A stretch of 12,012 bases of DNA, taken from the NCBI GenBank assembly GCA_023422955.1, contig JAFAGG010000022.1, positions 1 to 12,012 of the forward strand. Direction: 5' to 3'. The notes beneath the pieces were generated by a model, which did no database searches, had not been told where the DNA came from, and saw only the letters and a list, made by a program, of their open reading frames with translations. Position 1 is the stretch's first letter; each line of letters starts with the position of its first letter. The position numbers were made by a program, and so were the translations under genes. This document shows, piece by piece, positions 1 to 7,310 of this stretch. Source of the DNA: Pseudomonadota bacterium (GTDB taxonomy: Bacteria > Pseudomonadota > Gammaproteobacteria > Burkholderiales > Burkholderiaceae_D).

Positions 1-140
1 GTGCGGAAATCGGGATGGGCGCCGAAGTCGTGGGGGAATTGCTGTTGCTTGCCGGGGACGACGGGGGAGAGTTGAGGGGCTTGGGCGTGGGCATGTGGAA
101 CGACAAAGCTTAGAGCTGAGAGAATTAAAAGTCTCTGCAA
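1..140 (-). CDS. AttH/CrtC-like lipocalin-fold secreted protein, N-terminal fragment (runs off left edge)
   Basis: Only the first 46 or so codons are present, because the gene continues beyond the left edge. Reading from TTG at 140, the frame gives a short hydrophobic signal peptide (LQRLLILSALSFVVPHAHA, predicted cleavage after AHA). It is followed by a mature start that includes FPHDFGAHPDFR. That motif resembles the N-terminal 'FPRDHGAHPDYRTEWWY' pattern of the AttH/carotenoid 1,2-hydratase-like family, which folds as a double lipocalin. AttH-like proteins are regularly encoded with a LolD-like ATPase and FtsX-type permeases, exactly the two genes upstream here, and are thought to act with that transporter in the periplasm or outer membrane; the substrate is unknown. 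The start is uncertain. No good ribosome-binding site precedes TTG 140, and the same frame stays open all the way back to an ATG at 464 that overlaps the permease stop codon. The signal peptide argues for a start near 140. Confidence 0.62.
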   Translation of the reverse strand, partial: MQRLLILSALSFVVPHAHAQAPQLSPVVPGKQQQFPHDFGAHPDFR

Positions 141-162
141 TATATGCAGAAAGGATAAAACT

Positions 163-181
163 TCTTCCCCTTCAAGGGGAT
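163..181. repeat. REP-like palindrome, unit A
   Basis: Short palindrome with the core CCCCTTCAAGGGG flanked by a purine/pyrimidine-rich arm. It is the first of four related units between the FtsX permease and the AttH-like gene. On the minus strand it encodes PLEGEE in the frame leading into the AttH-like protein. Confidence 0.6.
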
Positions 182-228
182 GAAGACAGGGCTTCGCGAA
201 GCACGATTTGAGCAGACGGGAGAATACT

Positions 229-265
229 CCTTCCCCTTCAAGGGGAAGGTTGGGATGGGGATGGG
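229..265 (+). repeat. REP-like palindrome with G-rich tail, unit B
   Basis: The palindrome CCTTCCCCTTCAAGGGGAAGG is followed by a G-rich tail ending GGGATGGGGATGGG. The same palindrome-plus-tail layout recurs at 3732-3769. Read on the minus strand it encodes the peptide HPHPNLPLEGEG, a hallmark of this repeat class in many proteobacterial genomes. Confidence 0.72.
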
Positions 266-285
266 TTTCTTCCGCGGATTGTTTA

Positions 286-305
286 ACCCATCCCCCCTTG
301 CAGGG
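286..305 (-). repeat. REP-like palindrome, degenerate inverted unit C
   Basis: Begins ACCCATCCCC and includes the small palindrome CCCTTGCAGGG. It looks like an eroded unit in the opposite orientation to the one at 229-265, about 20 bases away, so the two form an inverted pair as in REP doublets. Confidence 0.45.
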
Positions 306-380
306 CGCGCCCAGGGTTGCAAGCCCGAGCCGTTCCGCGAGCAGGCGGCATGTCGCCTGAAACCCTTGCTGCACCCCTAG

Positions 381-402
381 CCCTCCCCTTGAAGGGGAGG
401 GG
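381..402. repeat. REP-like palindrome, unit D
   Basis: Palindrome CCCTCCCCTTGAAGGGGAGGG about 60 bases downstream of the FtsX permease stop codon on the minus strand. Its GC-rich stem could slow RNA polymerase, but it lacks a T-run, so it is better called a repeat than a terminator. The surrounding 160-460 stretch holds this and the three other units and no convincing independent gene. Confidence 0.65.
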
Positions 403-463
403 ATCAAATACGCTAGCGCATGCAATACGATGTGCTTGGCATCATCAAGTTTTTTCTCAAACA

Positions 464-2998
464 TCACCAATCCTCCCTCACCGCCTGTACCGCATTCACC
501 GACACCGCCTGCCTGCCCGACAACAGCGCAGTCACCATCGCCGACAGCAGCAAGGCCAGTGCCACCGCGCCCAGCAAGCCCCACGGCATATGCAACTCCA
601 TGGTCCAGTGGAAGGATTGCGGATTGACGATGAACACCAGGATCAGGCTGATTACCCAGCCCAGCACGAAGCCCACGCCTATGCCTATGGCCGTCAGCAG
701 CGCACCCTCGGTAGCCAGCATGGAAAGTATCTGCTTTCGCGTCAGGCCGATGTGGCGCAGCATGCCGAATTCCTTGGCGCGCGCGAGCGTCTGCGCGGAG
801 AAGGTGGCGGCGATGCCGGACAGGCCGATCAGGATCGCGATGCCTTCCAGCAGATAAGTCACGGCAAAACTGCGGTCGAAGATAGCCATGGACACGCCGC
901 GTATTTCATCCGGCGTGCTGATGTCCAGCACATCGCCGAAAGGCAGCGCTCGCACCGCGGCGATCACGGCATTCGCATCGGCGATGCCGCCCAGCCATAA
1001 GGCGGCATCGTTGGCGGTGCCGTCGCCGGTGAGCTCGCGGTAATCTTCCAGCCGCAGCTGTATCGCGCCGGTTTGCCGCACATAGTCGCGCCACACGCCG
1101 GCGACGATGAACTCGGCTTTACGCTGGCCCAGCGGCAGCGTAAAGCGTTCGCCTACCGCGTAACCATACAAATCCACCATCGCTTCCGATACCCACGCCG
1201 GATAGGCGTCAGCAGGCAAGCGATCCGCGCTGACGATATCACCGGTCAGCGGCAGGGCCTTGTCGGGGGCGTTGACATCGATGGGGCGTGCGATGATGGC
1301 AACCGGTGGACGGGACGGCACAAGACTCAGCTGCGAGAAGCGCGAAAAATCGGTGCGCACCACGCCATCGAGCCCGGCAATCATTTGCTGCTGCTTCGCA
1401 TCCAATCCGGTGCCGGCGCTGCTGGCGACGGCGCGCAGATACAGATCGGCAGGCAGCAGGCGCGACAGCCAGTCATCCACCGATACCCGAAAGCTTGCCA
1501 CCATGATTGCCATCGCCACCATCAGGCTGAAGGCGGACAGTATGCCGCCCAAGGCAATCGATGCCTGGTTGGGCGCATTCGCCAGGCGTGACAGGGCCAG
1601 CGTGGGAACTGCCTTGCGCGCGCCTTTCGCCACGAAGGCAAACAGGCTTGCGCACAGACGCGGCATCAGTGCGATGCCGCCTATCAGCAGCAGTGCAACG
1701 GCGATATAACCAAAGACGGGTAAGTCGAACAAGGGAGGCAATTGCGTCAGCAAACCACCGAGCGCAAGGCAAGCCAGCGCCGGCCAGGGTGTGGACAATC
1801 TTGCGAGCGCCACATCTTCGCTGCCGGCTTTCAGTGAAGCGGCGGGTTTGGCGCGTGCCGCTTCCCAGGCAGGCGCGGCGCTGCCGGCCATCGCGATGGC
1901 CGTGCCCAGCAGAAAAAACACGGTGGCTGCGACCGGCTGAAACGAGAGCGCCGGTTGCACGCCGGGGAAATAACCGCCACCCAGGTCGCCGCCGAAAAAA
2001 CGCAGCGCCAGCCCGGCCATGCCATAACCGGCTGCAAGGCCAAGCACCGAACCCGTCACGCCGAGCAAGCCGCCTTCCAGCAGGATTTGCCGCAGCACCT
2101 CGCGCTTGCGCAGGCCGAGCACGCGCAGCAGGGCCAGTTGCTGGCGGCGCCGTATCACCGACAGCGCCTGCGTGGAAAATACCAGGAAGGCGCCGGTAAA
2201 CAGTGCGACCAGCGCCAGTACATTGAGGTTCACGCGATAGGCGCGCGACATGTTGGCAATGCGCGCTTCCTGGTCGGCGGTTTCCGTCACCAGCAATTGC
2301 GGCGGTAGTTCGGCCGATAGTCGGGCCGACAGCTGCTGGCGGAATTGTTCTCGGTCTGTGCCTTCGGCGAGCTTCAGATCCACGTGCGTCAGCTGGCCCA
2401 GGCGGTCGAAATGCCATTGCGCGGCTGCGATATCCATCACGCCCAGCCGCTGACCGGCGCGTGCACGCACGATGGTGCCTGCCACGCGCAAGCTCACCAG
2501 CTTTGTGCCGGCGCGCAGCGTGATCTGTTCTCCCTGGGCGGTGTCCAGCCATTCCATCGCGGCGGGCGAGAGGAAGATGGCATCGGCCGCCAGCGTATCG
2601 AAACGCCGGCCTTCTTCCGCCACGCCTATCAGGTCCGGCGCAATGCGCGATGCGCGCAGCACATCGATGCCGAGCAGGTTCAGCGTGCCATCGCGCTCCG
2701 GTATGTTGGCATCGAGATTCAGCACTGGGCTCGCCAGTTCCACGCCCGGCAGTTGCGCGAGTTTCGGATACCAGTTTTCATCGAAGCTCTGCTGGCTGGC
2801 GCGCACCTGCAGATCGGCCTGTCCCGACAGGCTGCGCACCGCCGCGGAAAATTCATTGTAGGCGGCGGAATTGATCAGGTGGATTGCAAAGCCCAGCGCG
2901 ACGCCGGTGGCAATCGCGGCAATCGCCGCCAGCACACGCAGCGGATGCGCGCGCCACTCACCCCATAACAGCCAGCGTGTCAGCACAGCTTGCGTCAT
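464..2998 (-). CDS. Large ABC transporter permease with two FtsX domains (AttFG-like)
   Basis: The 844-residue inner-membrane protein starts with a short cytoplasmic stretch and a first membrane helix near residues 21-42. A large periplasmic MacB-type domain follows (about 45-250), then a first FtsX helical bundle (about 253-390, with the cytoplasmic IRRRQQLALLRVLGL segment). A middle block of hydrophobic helices (about 400-515), a second periplasmic domain (about 520-700) and a second FtsX bundle ending at the C-terminus (about 715-844, with AKEFGMLRHIGLTRKQI) complete it. Such double-FtsX proteins are mechanotransmission-type ABC permeases that use cytoplasmic ATP hydrolysis to move lipoproteins or amphiphiles in the periplasm. 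The start overlaps the stop of the upstream ATPase gene by 4 bases (ATGA), implying translational coupling. Together with the downstream AttH-like gene this matches an AttEFGH-type cassette. The cargo cannot be told from the sequence. Confidence 0.9.
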   Translation of the reverse strand: MTQAVLTRWLLWGEWRAHPLRVLAAIAAIATGVALGFAIHLINSAAYNEFSAAVRSLSGQADLQVRASQQSFDENWYPKLAQLPGVELASPVLNLDANIPERDGTLNLLGIDVLRASRIAPDLIGVAEEGRRFDTLAADAIFLSPAAMEWLDTAQGEQITLRAGTKLVSLRVAGTIVRARAGQRLGVMDIAAAQWHFDRLGQLTHVDLKLAEGTDREQFRQQLSARLSAELPPQLLVTETADQEARIANMSRAYRVNLNVLALVALFTGAFLVFSTQALSVIRRRQQLALLRVLGLRKREVLRQILLEGGLLGVTGSVLGLAAGYGMAGLALRFFGGDLGGGYFPGVQPALSFQPVAATVFFLLGTAIAMAGSAAPAWEAARAKPAASLKAGSEDVALARLSTPWPALACLALGGLLTQLPPLFDLPVFGYIAVALLLIGGIALMPRLCASLFAFVAKGARKAVPTLALSRLANAPNQASIALGGILSAFSLMVAMAIMVASFRVSVDDWLSRLLPADLYLRAVASSAGTGLDAKQQQMIAGLDGVVRTDFSRFSQLSLVPSRPPVAIIARPIDVNAPDKALPLTGDIVSADRLPADAYPAWVSEAMVDLYGYAVGERFTLPLGQRKAEFIVAGVWRDYVRQTGAIQLRLEDYRELTGDGTANDAALWLGGIADANAVIAAVRALPFGDVLDISTPDEIRGVSMAIFDRSFAVTYLLEGIAILIGLSGIAATFSAQTLARAKEFGMLRHIGLTRKQILSMLATEGALLTAIGIGVGFVLGWVISLILVFIVNPQSFHWTMELHMPWGLLGAVALALLLSAMVTALLSGRQAVSVNAVQAVREDW

Positions 2999-3663
2999 GA
3001 AATCTCCACGGGCTGCAAGCCCGAGCGGGTCAGCATCAGCACGCGGTCGGCCACGGCTGCGGCGGCATGGGAGTGGGTGACCATGATCGCGGAAGCGCCA
3101 TTGGTCTTGATTTCATTGCGTAGCAGCGTCAGCACTTCCTGCGCGGTTTCCGGATCGAGATTGCCGGTCGGCTCATCGGCCAGCACCAGCTTGGGCTTAT
3201 GCACCAGCGCGCGGGCAATCGCAACGCGCTGCAATTCGCCGCCTGACAACTGGCGCGGAAAGTCCTGTTCGCGTCCGGCCAGTCCCACCGCTGCCAGCAT
3301 GTCGCCTGCGCGCTGCGTGACGGTGGATGAGGAGGGCTCGTTGAGCAAGAGCGGCAGCGCGACATTCTGCTGCAGCGTGAGGTGTGGCAGGATATGAAAG
3401 GCCTGAAATACGAAACCGAACTTCTCGCGGCGCAGCGCGGTGGCGGCATCGTCATCGAGCGCCGTCATGGCCGTGCCGTCGATCAGGATTTCGCCGGAAT
3501 CGGGAGCGTCCAGTCCTGCGATCAGGTTCAGCAGCGTGGACTTGCCCACGCCGGATTCACCCATCACGGCCACGAATTCGCCGGAGGCCAGCGTGTAGGA
3601 AAGCCCATTCAGGATGCGGCGGTTGTTGCTGTAGGACTTGTTGAGGTTGCGTAGTTCCAGCAT
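2995..3663 (-). CDS. ABC transporter ATP-binding protein, LolD/MacB type (AttE-like)
   Basis: The 222-residue nucleotide-binding protein carries Walker A GESGVGKS (35-42), Q-loop Gln87, signature LSGGE (139-143), Walker B LVLADEP (159-165) and the H-loop His197. The segment LADEPTGNLD is typical of the LolD/MacB/FtsE group, which power FtsX-type permeases rather than importers. The ATG at 3663 is preferred over the in-frame ATG at 3714: MLELRNLNKSY matches the family N-terminus and gives the usual length, while the 17 residues encoded upstream look like read-through of leader sequence. Neither start has a strong ribosome-binding site. The gene is first in its operon and couples by a 4-base overlap to the permease. 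It is separated from the selenium importer operon by a pair of REP-like repeats. Confidence 0.92.
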   Translation of the reverse strand: MLELRNLNKSYSNNRRILNGLSYTLASGEFVAVMGESGVGKSTLLNLIAGLDAPDSGEILIDGTAMTALDDDAATALRREKFGFVFQAFHILPHLTLQQNVALPLLLNEPSSSTVTQRAGDMLAAVGLAGREQDFPRQLSGGELQRVAIARALVHKPKLVLADEPTGNLDPETAQEVLTLLRNEIKTNGASAIMVTHSHAAAAVADRVLMLTRSGLQPVEIS

Positions 3664-3731
3664 GGGGTGTAGTTGGAGCGTCGAAAAATTGCAAACGGAG
3701 GAGGGTACGAGCATTCCTGGTCGTCGACATT

Positions 3732-3769
3732 CCCTCCCCCTTCAAGGGGAGGGTTAGGGTGGGGATGGG
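3732..3769 (+). repeat. REP-like palindrome with G-rich tail
   Basis: Same design as the unit at 229-265: a palindromic head with CCCCCTTCAAGGGG and a tail ending GGGTGGGGATGGG. It faces the inverted unit at 3793-3830 across about 23 bases, forming a REP doublet in the gap between the importer operon (ends at 3839) and the ATPase gene (starts at 3663). Confidence 0.75.
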
Positions 3770-3792
3770 GGTTAAATAGACTGCACAGGACA

Positions 3793-3830
3793 CCCATCCC
3801 CCTCCCCGCCTCCCCCTTGAAGGGGGAGGA
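3793..3830 (-). repeat. REP-like palindrome, inverted partner
   Basis: Inverted copy of the preceding unit: tail CCCATCCCCCTCCCC then the strong palindrome CCTCCCCCTTGAAGGGGGAGG (3810-3830). It lies only 8 bases after the stop codon of the last importer gene. Transcripts of the importer operon would therefore end in, or run through, this stem, which may protect the 3' end or attenuate read-through. Confidence 0.75.
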
Positions 3831-3838
3831 GCAAGCTC

Positions 3839-4642
3839 CTACCTCGTCATCCCCCTTCGTAAAGCAAGGCTCAAGCCATCCACCAGTATCACCAGCAGCA
3901 ACATCGCAATCAATACCGTGGCAGCTTGCTGCATGTGAAACAGTGACAGATGATACTTCAGCATTTGCCCCAGGCCGCCGGCGCCGACCACGCCGAGCAC
4001 GGCTGCTGCGCGGATATTGTTTTCCCAGCGATAAAGCGTGTAAGACACCATCTGCGGCAGGGCTTGCGGCAGTGTCGCATACAGGAAGGCGGAAATGGCC
4101 GATGCGCCGTTGGTGCGCAGGCTGGTTTCCGGCAGCGGCGATGCATTTTCCAGCGTTTCCGCAAACAGGCGACCGAGTACGCCGGTCGTGTGCGCGGCCA
4201 GTGCCAGCGTGCCAGCCAGGGGGCCGAGGCCGGCGGCGATCAGCAACAGCGCGGCCCATACCAGTTCCGGTATCGAGCGCGAAAAATTCAGTAGCCAGCG
4301 CGTGAGGGTCTTGGTCATCCATCCCAGGCGTCCCGCCGCCGGCAGCGCCAGCACCAGGCCCAGCATCGCCGCAATCAGTGTGCCGACCGCCGACATGGCC
4401 AGGGTTTCCAGCGTGGCGATGGCAATGCGTTCAAGGAAGGGCCGGGACAGATCGGGCGGTGCGAAGCCGCGCAGGAATTCCATGAAGCTGGCCAGTGCTT
4501 CGGCGCTGAAAAAGGCGCGCCATTCCAGCGACAGCGACACGAAGCTGGCAACAATCAGCGCAAGCAGGGCGACCAGCAGCAGCCAGTCGGACCAGCGCAT
4601 GCGCTGCGGCGGCCGGGGCGCGACAGGCAAGGAGGGCTTCAT
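3839..4642 (-). CDS. Phosphonate-type (PhnE-like) ABC permease 2 of putative selenium oxyanion importer
   Basis: The 267-residue inner-membrane permease of the binding-protein-dependent family has about six hydrophobic segments. A conserved cytoplasmic coupling loop lies near the C-terminal third (TLPQALPQMVSYTLYRWENN, followed by VGAGGLGQ). This matches PhnE, the permease of phosphonate importers. It is the fourth and last gene of the operon; its ATGA start overlaps the stop of the first permease gene by 4 bases. The two permeases are similar in the coupling region, so the importer probably uses a heterodimeric channel derived from an old duplication. Assignment to selenium rather than phosphonate rests on the binding protein and on the nearby sen genes, not on this protein. 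Confidence 0.88.
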   Translation of the reverse strand: MKPSLPVAPRPPQRMRWSDWLLLVALLALIVASFVSLSLEWRAFFSAEALASFMEFLRGFAPPDLSRPFLERIAIATLETLAMSAVGTLIAAMLGLVLALPAAGRLGWMTKTLTRWLLNFSRSIPELVWAALLLIAAGLGPLAGTLALAAHTTGVLGRLFAETLENASPLPETSLRTNGASAISAFLYATLPQALPQMVSYTLYRWENNIRAAAVLGVVGAGGLGQMLKYHLSLFHMQQAATVLIAMLLLVILVDGLSLALRRGMTR

Positions 4643-5475
4643 GCCAGCCTCCCGCGCAGGAACTTGCTCACCGCATCGGCGATGGCCACCAGCAGCATGA
4701 AGACCAGCAGCATGCTCAGCACTTCGCCGCCGGCCAGCATGCGCATCGATTCATCCATGCGCTGACCCAGGCCGCCTGCGCCGACGAAACCCATGATGAC
4801 CGAGCCGCGTATCGCGCATTCCCAGCGATAGATGGTGTAGGACACGAGTTCGGACGCGGATTCCGGCAAGGCGCCATACAGGAATGCCGCCAGCCGGCCG
4901 CTGCCGTTGCGCAGCAGGCTTTCCGTGGCATGGCTGTCCGACGACTCCAAGATTTCCGCATAGACCTTGCCCAGCATGCCGGCATAGGTGAGCGCAATCG
5001 CCAGCACGCCTGCCGTCGGGCCCAGTCCTACCAGCCGCACGAACAGCAGTGCCCAGACCAGTTCCGGCACGCTGCGCAGCACGATCAGGATATAACGCAC
5101 GACGTGCCGCACCATGGCCGGAACCAAAGCGACGCGGCCGGTGCCCAGGCGCGAGATCGACAGGCGCTCGGTGGCCAGCAGCGTGAGCGGGACTGCCGCT
5201 ATCCACGCCAGCGTCAGGCCGGCGGTGGCAATCGCTATGGTTTGCCAGGTGGCTTCCACGATCAGCAGCAGGAAGTCGCGGTCATGCGCGGGCGGCACGA
5301 AGCTGGCGAGAAATTGCGCGCTGGCCGCGAGGCTTTGTTCATCGAACAGGGACCAGGGACGGAATTCGCTGGCGACCAGCATGGGCCACAGCACGATGAT
5401 GAAGAGCAGCGTCAGCATGACGCGGCGGCGCCAGGCGGGATCTTGCGGAGCGATGGCGGAGGAACTGCGCATCAT
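4639..5475 (-). CDS. Phosphonate-type (PhnE-like) ABC permease 1 of putative selenium oxyanion importer
   Basis: The 278-residue inner-membrane permease has a short charged N-terminus, a first helix at about 17-36, further helices in the middle, and the coupling loop GALPESASELVSYTIYRWEC followed by GFVGAGGLGQ. That is the PhnE-family pattern, shared with the second permease encoded just downstream. The start is ATG 5475, two bases after the ATPase stop codon; a second ATG follows immediately at 5472. Tight spacing on both sides shows a single operon. In the cell it would form one half of the membrane channel, receiving substrate from the periplasmic binding protein encoded by the first gene of the operon. 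Confidence 0.88.
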   Translation of the reverse strand: MMRSSSAIAPQDPAWRRRVMLTLLFIIVLWPMLVASEFRPWSLFDEQSLAASAQFLASFVPPAHDRDFLLLIVEATWQTIAIATAGLTLAWIAAVPLTLLATERLSISRLGTGRVALVPAMVRHVVRYILIVLRSVPELVWALLFVRLVGLGPTAGVLAIALTYAGMLGKVYAEILESSDSHATESLLRNGSGRLAAFLYGALPESASELVSYTIYRWECAIRGSVIMGFVGAGGLGQRMDESMRMLAGGEVLSMLLVFMLLVAIADAVSKFLRGRLA

Positions 5476-5477
5476 GA

Positions 5478-6302
5478 TCAGAAGCAGCGCGGTCCGATGC
5501 TGGCCTGCGGATCGCTCAGCAGCGCAGGTTCGGAAAAGAGCGAATCCTGCGCAGCATTGCGGTACAGCTCGGCGATCATCATGTCGGTGATTTGTTCGCG
5601 CCTGGCATCGAACACGATGCGCCCGTCGCGCAGGCCGACCAGGCGCGGGAAGGCGGCAAGCGCGAGTTCGACCTGGTGCAGGCTGCAGATCAGCGTGGCG
5701 TTGCGCTTCGCCGCTTCGCGCTGCAGCACATTCAGCGTTTGCTGCGCCAGTGCCGGGTCGAGCGCCGACAGCGGTTCATCGACCAGGAAGGCTTGCGCAT
5801 CCGACACCAGCAGGCGCGCCATGCTGCAGCGCTGGCGTTCGCCGCCGGACAGCCGGTCCACGCGCGCGTAGAGCTTGTCCTGCAGGTTGAAGGGAATGAG
5901 CGCGTCGTAGGCGGCCTGCGTATCGGTGGGACGCAGCAGCGACACGAATGCCTGCCACGCGCTCCATTGCGGCAGGCGGCCGGCGAGTACAGCTGTAACC
6001 ACGCGCTGGCGCGGCGGCAGCGGCGGCATTTGCGGCGCGAGGAAGAGTTTGCGGCGCAGCGCATGCCGCTCGCGATGAGACAACTGCCAGGGTTCGATGC
6101 CGAACAGGCTGAACTGCCCGGCGTCCGGCTTGCGCGCGCAGGCCAGCGTGTGCAGCAGCGTGGTCTTGCCCGCACCCGACGGGCCCACCAGCGCTACCTG
6201 CTCACCCTGCGCAATCGAGAGCGTCAGTCCGGCGAGTGCATGCGCATCGCCGGATGCAGCCGATGGATGACGCACATCCAGGCTGCGCAATGCAAAGCTC
6301 AT
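5478..6302 (-). CDS. Phosphonate-type (PhnC-like) ABC importer ATPase
   Basis: The 274-residue ATPase shows Walker A GPSGAGKT (40-47), Q-loop Gln91, signature LSGGE (151-155), Walker B AFLVDEP (171-177) and H-loop His209. It groups with PhnC-type ATPases by layout and partner genes: it is encoded two bases after the binding-protein stop codon and two bases before the first permease. The protein extends about 35 residues past the usual end of the core domain (after FDARREQITD), as PhnC proteins often do. It would energise the two PhnE-like permeases at the cytoplasmic face of the inner membrane. The sequence alone does not tell the substrate. Confidence 0.9.
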   Translation of the reverse strand: MSFALRSLDVRHPSAASGDAHALAGLTLSIAQGEQVALVGPSGAGKTTLLHTLACARKPDAGQFSLFGIEPWQLSHRERHALRRKLFLAPQMPPLPPRQRVVTAVLAGRLPQWSAWQAFVSLLRPTDTQAAYDALIPFNLQDKLYARVDRLSGGERQRCSMARLLVSDAQAFLVDEPLSALDPALAQQTLNVLQREAAKRNATLICSLHQVELALAAFPRLVGLRDGRIVFDARREQITDMMIAELYRNAAQDSLFSEPALLSDPQASIGPRCF

Positions 6303-6304
6303 GC

Positions 6305-7177
6305 TTACTTCAGCAAGCCGGCGCCGCGGGCGGCCGCTTCAATCGCCTTGTAATTCTCGACACGCGTAGGAATGAAACGCGTGGCGCGCTGCAGTTCCAG
6401 GATTTCCTTGTGCTGCGGATTGTCGGGCGACAGAGAAAGGAAGGCATCGGCCAGTTTCTTGCGTACAGCCGGGTCCATGTCGCTGCGCACCGTCCAGTTG
6501 TAATCGTAATAGGGCGGCGTGGTGTAGAACACGCGCACGGCCGAGGTATCGACCTTCTTCTGTTCGACCAGCTTTTCCCACACCGAGATGTTGAGCGCGC
6601 CGGCATCGACCTTGCCGCCGGCCACGGCGGCGACCGTTGCATCATGCGCGCCGGAGAAGGCGATGCGGCGCAGATCACGGTCGGGCTGTATGCCGGCTTC
6701 CATCATGAAGGAGCGCGGCATCAGGTGGCCGGAGGTGGACGATTCGGAACCGAAGGCCAGCGTCTTGCCCTTCAGGTCTTCCAGCTTGTTGATGTCCTTC
6801 TTGGTGGTGATGAAGACCGAACGGAATTTTTCATCTTCTTCGCGCTGCACCAGCGGAATGACCTTGCCGCCGCTGCGCACATGCGCCTGCACGAAGGTAA
6901 AGCCGCCGAACCACACCATGTCCAGCTTGTTGTTGATCAGGCCTTCCACCGACGCGGCATAGTCGGTGACGGGCACGAAGCTGACCTTCATGCCCAGCTG
7001 CTTCTCAAGATAATTACCCAACGGCGCGAACTTGCGCTGCAATTCGGTCGGCGACTCATCGGGAATCGCGGATACGCGCAGCGTCTGCTGGGCATGGGCG
7101 GCGCCGGTCATGGCGGAAGTGGCGATCAGCAAGCTGGCAAGAAGGGGACGCACAAAGCGAGAAAGTAGGGGGCGCAT
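6305..7177 (-). CDS. Periplasmic PhnD-like substrate-binding protein, putative selenate/selenium oxyanion binder
   Basis: The 290-residue protein has a classical signal peptide (positive N-terminus, hydrophobic core, AHA at 27-29 before Gln30). The mature part is a type 2 periplasmic binding protein of the PhnD group: LRVSAIPDESPTE at the start, DMVWFGGFTFVQA in lobe one, and FGSESSTSGHLMPRSFM in the substrate-binding segment. Members of this PhnD subgroup encoded beside selenium genes are annotated as putative selenate ABC transporter binding proteins, and here senB-senC and senA lie 1-3 kb away. It is the first gene of a four-gene importer operon, downstream of a promoter region with phased repeats. 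No strong ribosome-binding site precedes ATG 7177, but the signal peptide fits this start. Alternatives are phosphonate or phosphite uptake. Confidence is high for the fold and moderate for selenium. Confidence 0.82.
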   Translation of the reverse strand: MRPLLSRFVRPLLASLLIATSAMTGAAHAQQTLRVSAIPDESPTELQRKFAPLGNYLEKQLGMKVSFVPVTDYAASVEGLINNKLDMVWFGGFTFVQAHVRSGGKVIPLVQREEDEKFRSVFITTKKDINKLEDLKGKTLAFGSESSTSGHLMPRSFMMEAGIQPDRDLRRIAFSGAHDATVAAVAGGKVDAGALNISVWEKLVEQKKVDTSAVRVFYTTPPYYDYNWTVRSDMDPAVRKKLADAFLSLSPDNPQHKEILELQRATRFIPTRVENYKAIEAAARGAGLLK

Positions 7178-7260
7178 GGTTTTTTCAGGGAAAAAGAGTA
7201 TCAGGAAGGTTTGGATGTTTACTTCGCAGGTAGAGGGAACTTAAAAATTCAAGCTGTAAT

Positions 7261-7289
7261 GATATAGAAAATTCAATATGTGCGAATAG
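7261..7289 (-). promoter_or_regulatory. Candidate promoter of the importer operon
   Basis: Read on the minus strand, a possible -10 element TATATC (7266-7261) lies 17 bases after CTATTC (7289-7284), which sits where a -35 box would be but does not resemble TTGACA. A poor -35 overlapped by a repeated motif is what an activator-dependent promoter would look like. The leader to the binding-protein start would be about 75 bases. Confidence 0.25.
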
Positions 7290-7310
7290 GTAGGAATAGG
7301 CGCGAATAGC
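7282..7310. repeat. Three phased 9-mer direct repeats, candidate regulator binding sites
   Basis: On the plus strand the 9-mers GCGAATAGG (7282-7290), AGGAATAGG (7292-7300) and GCGAATAGC (7302-7310) recur with an exact 10-base period. On the minus strand they read CTATTCGCGC, CTATTCCTAC, CTATTCGCAC. Sites one helical turn apart put the same face of DNA toward a cooperatively binding regulator. They lie 105-133 bases upstream of the importer operon's first codon. Confidence 0.5.

Noticed and set aside
315..331. Near match of a 17-base stretch (GGGTTGCAAGCCCGAGC) to 3006-3022 at the end of the LolD-like ATPase gene
   Set aside because: One mismatch over 17 bases in GC-rich DNA, no flanking similarity and no repeat structure around it; treated as coincidence.
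317..1000. Long plus-strand frame antisense to the FtsX permease, and similar long antisense frames at 2345-2968, 4930-5871, 5592-6353 and 8206-9312
   Set aside because: All lie opposite well-supported genes, have histidine/arginine/glutamine-rich low-sense composition, and show no domain. They are shadows of codon bias on the other strand.
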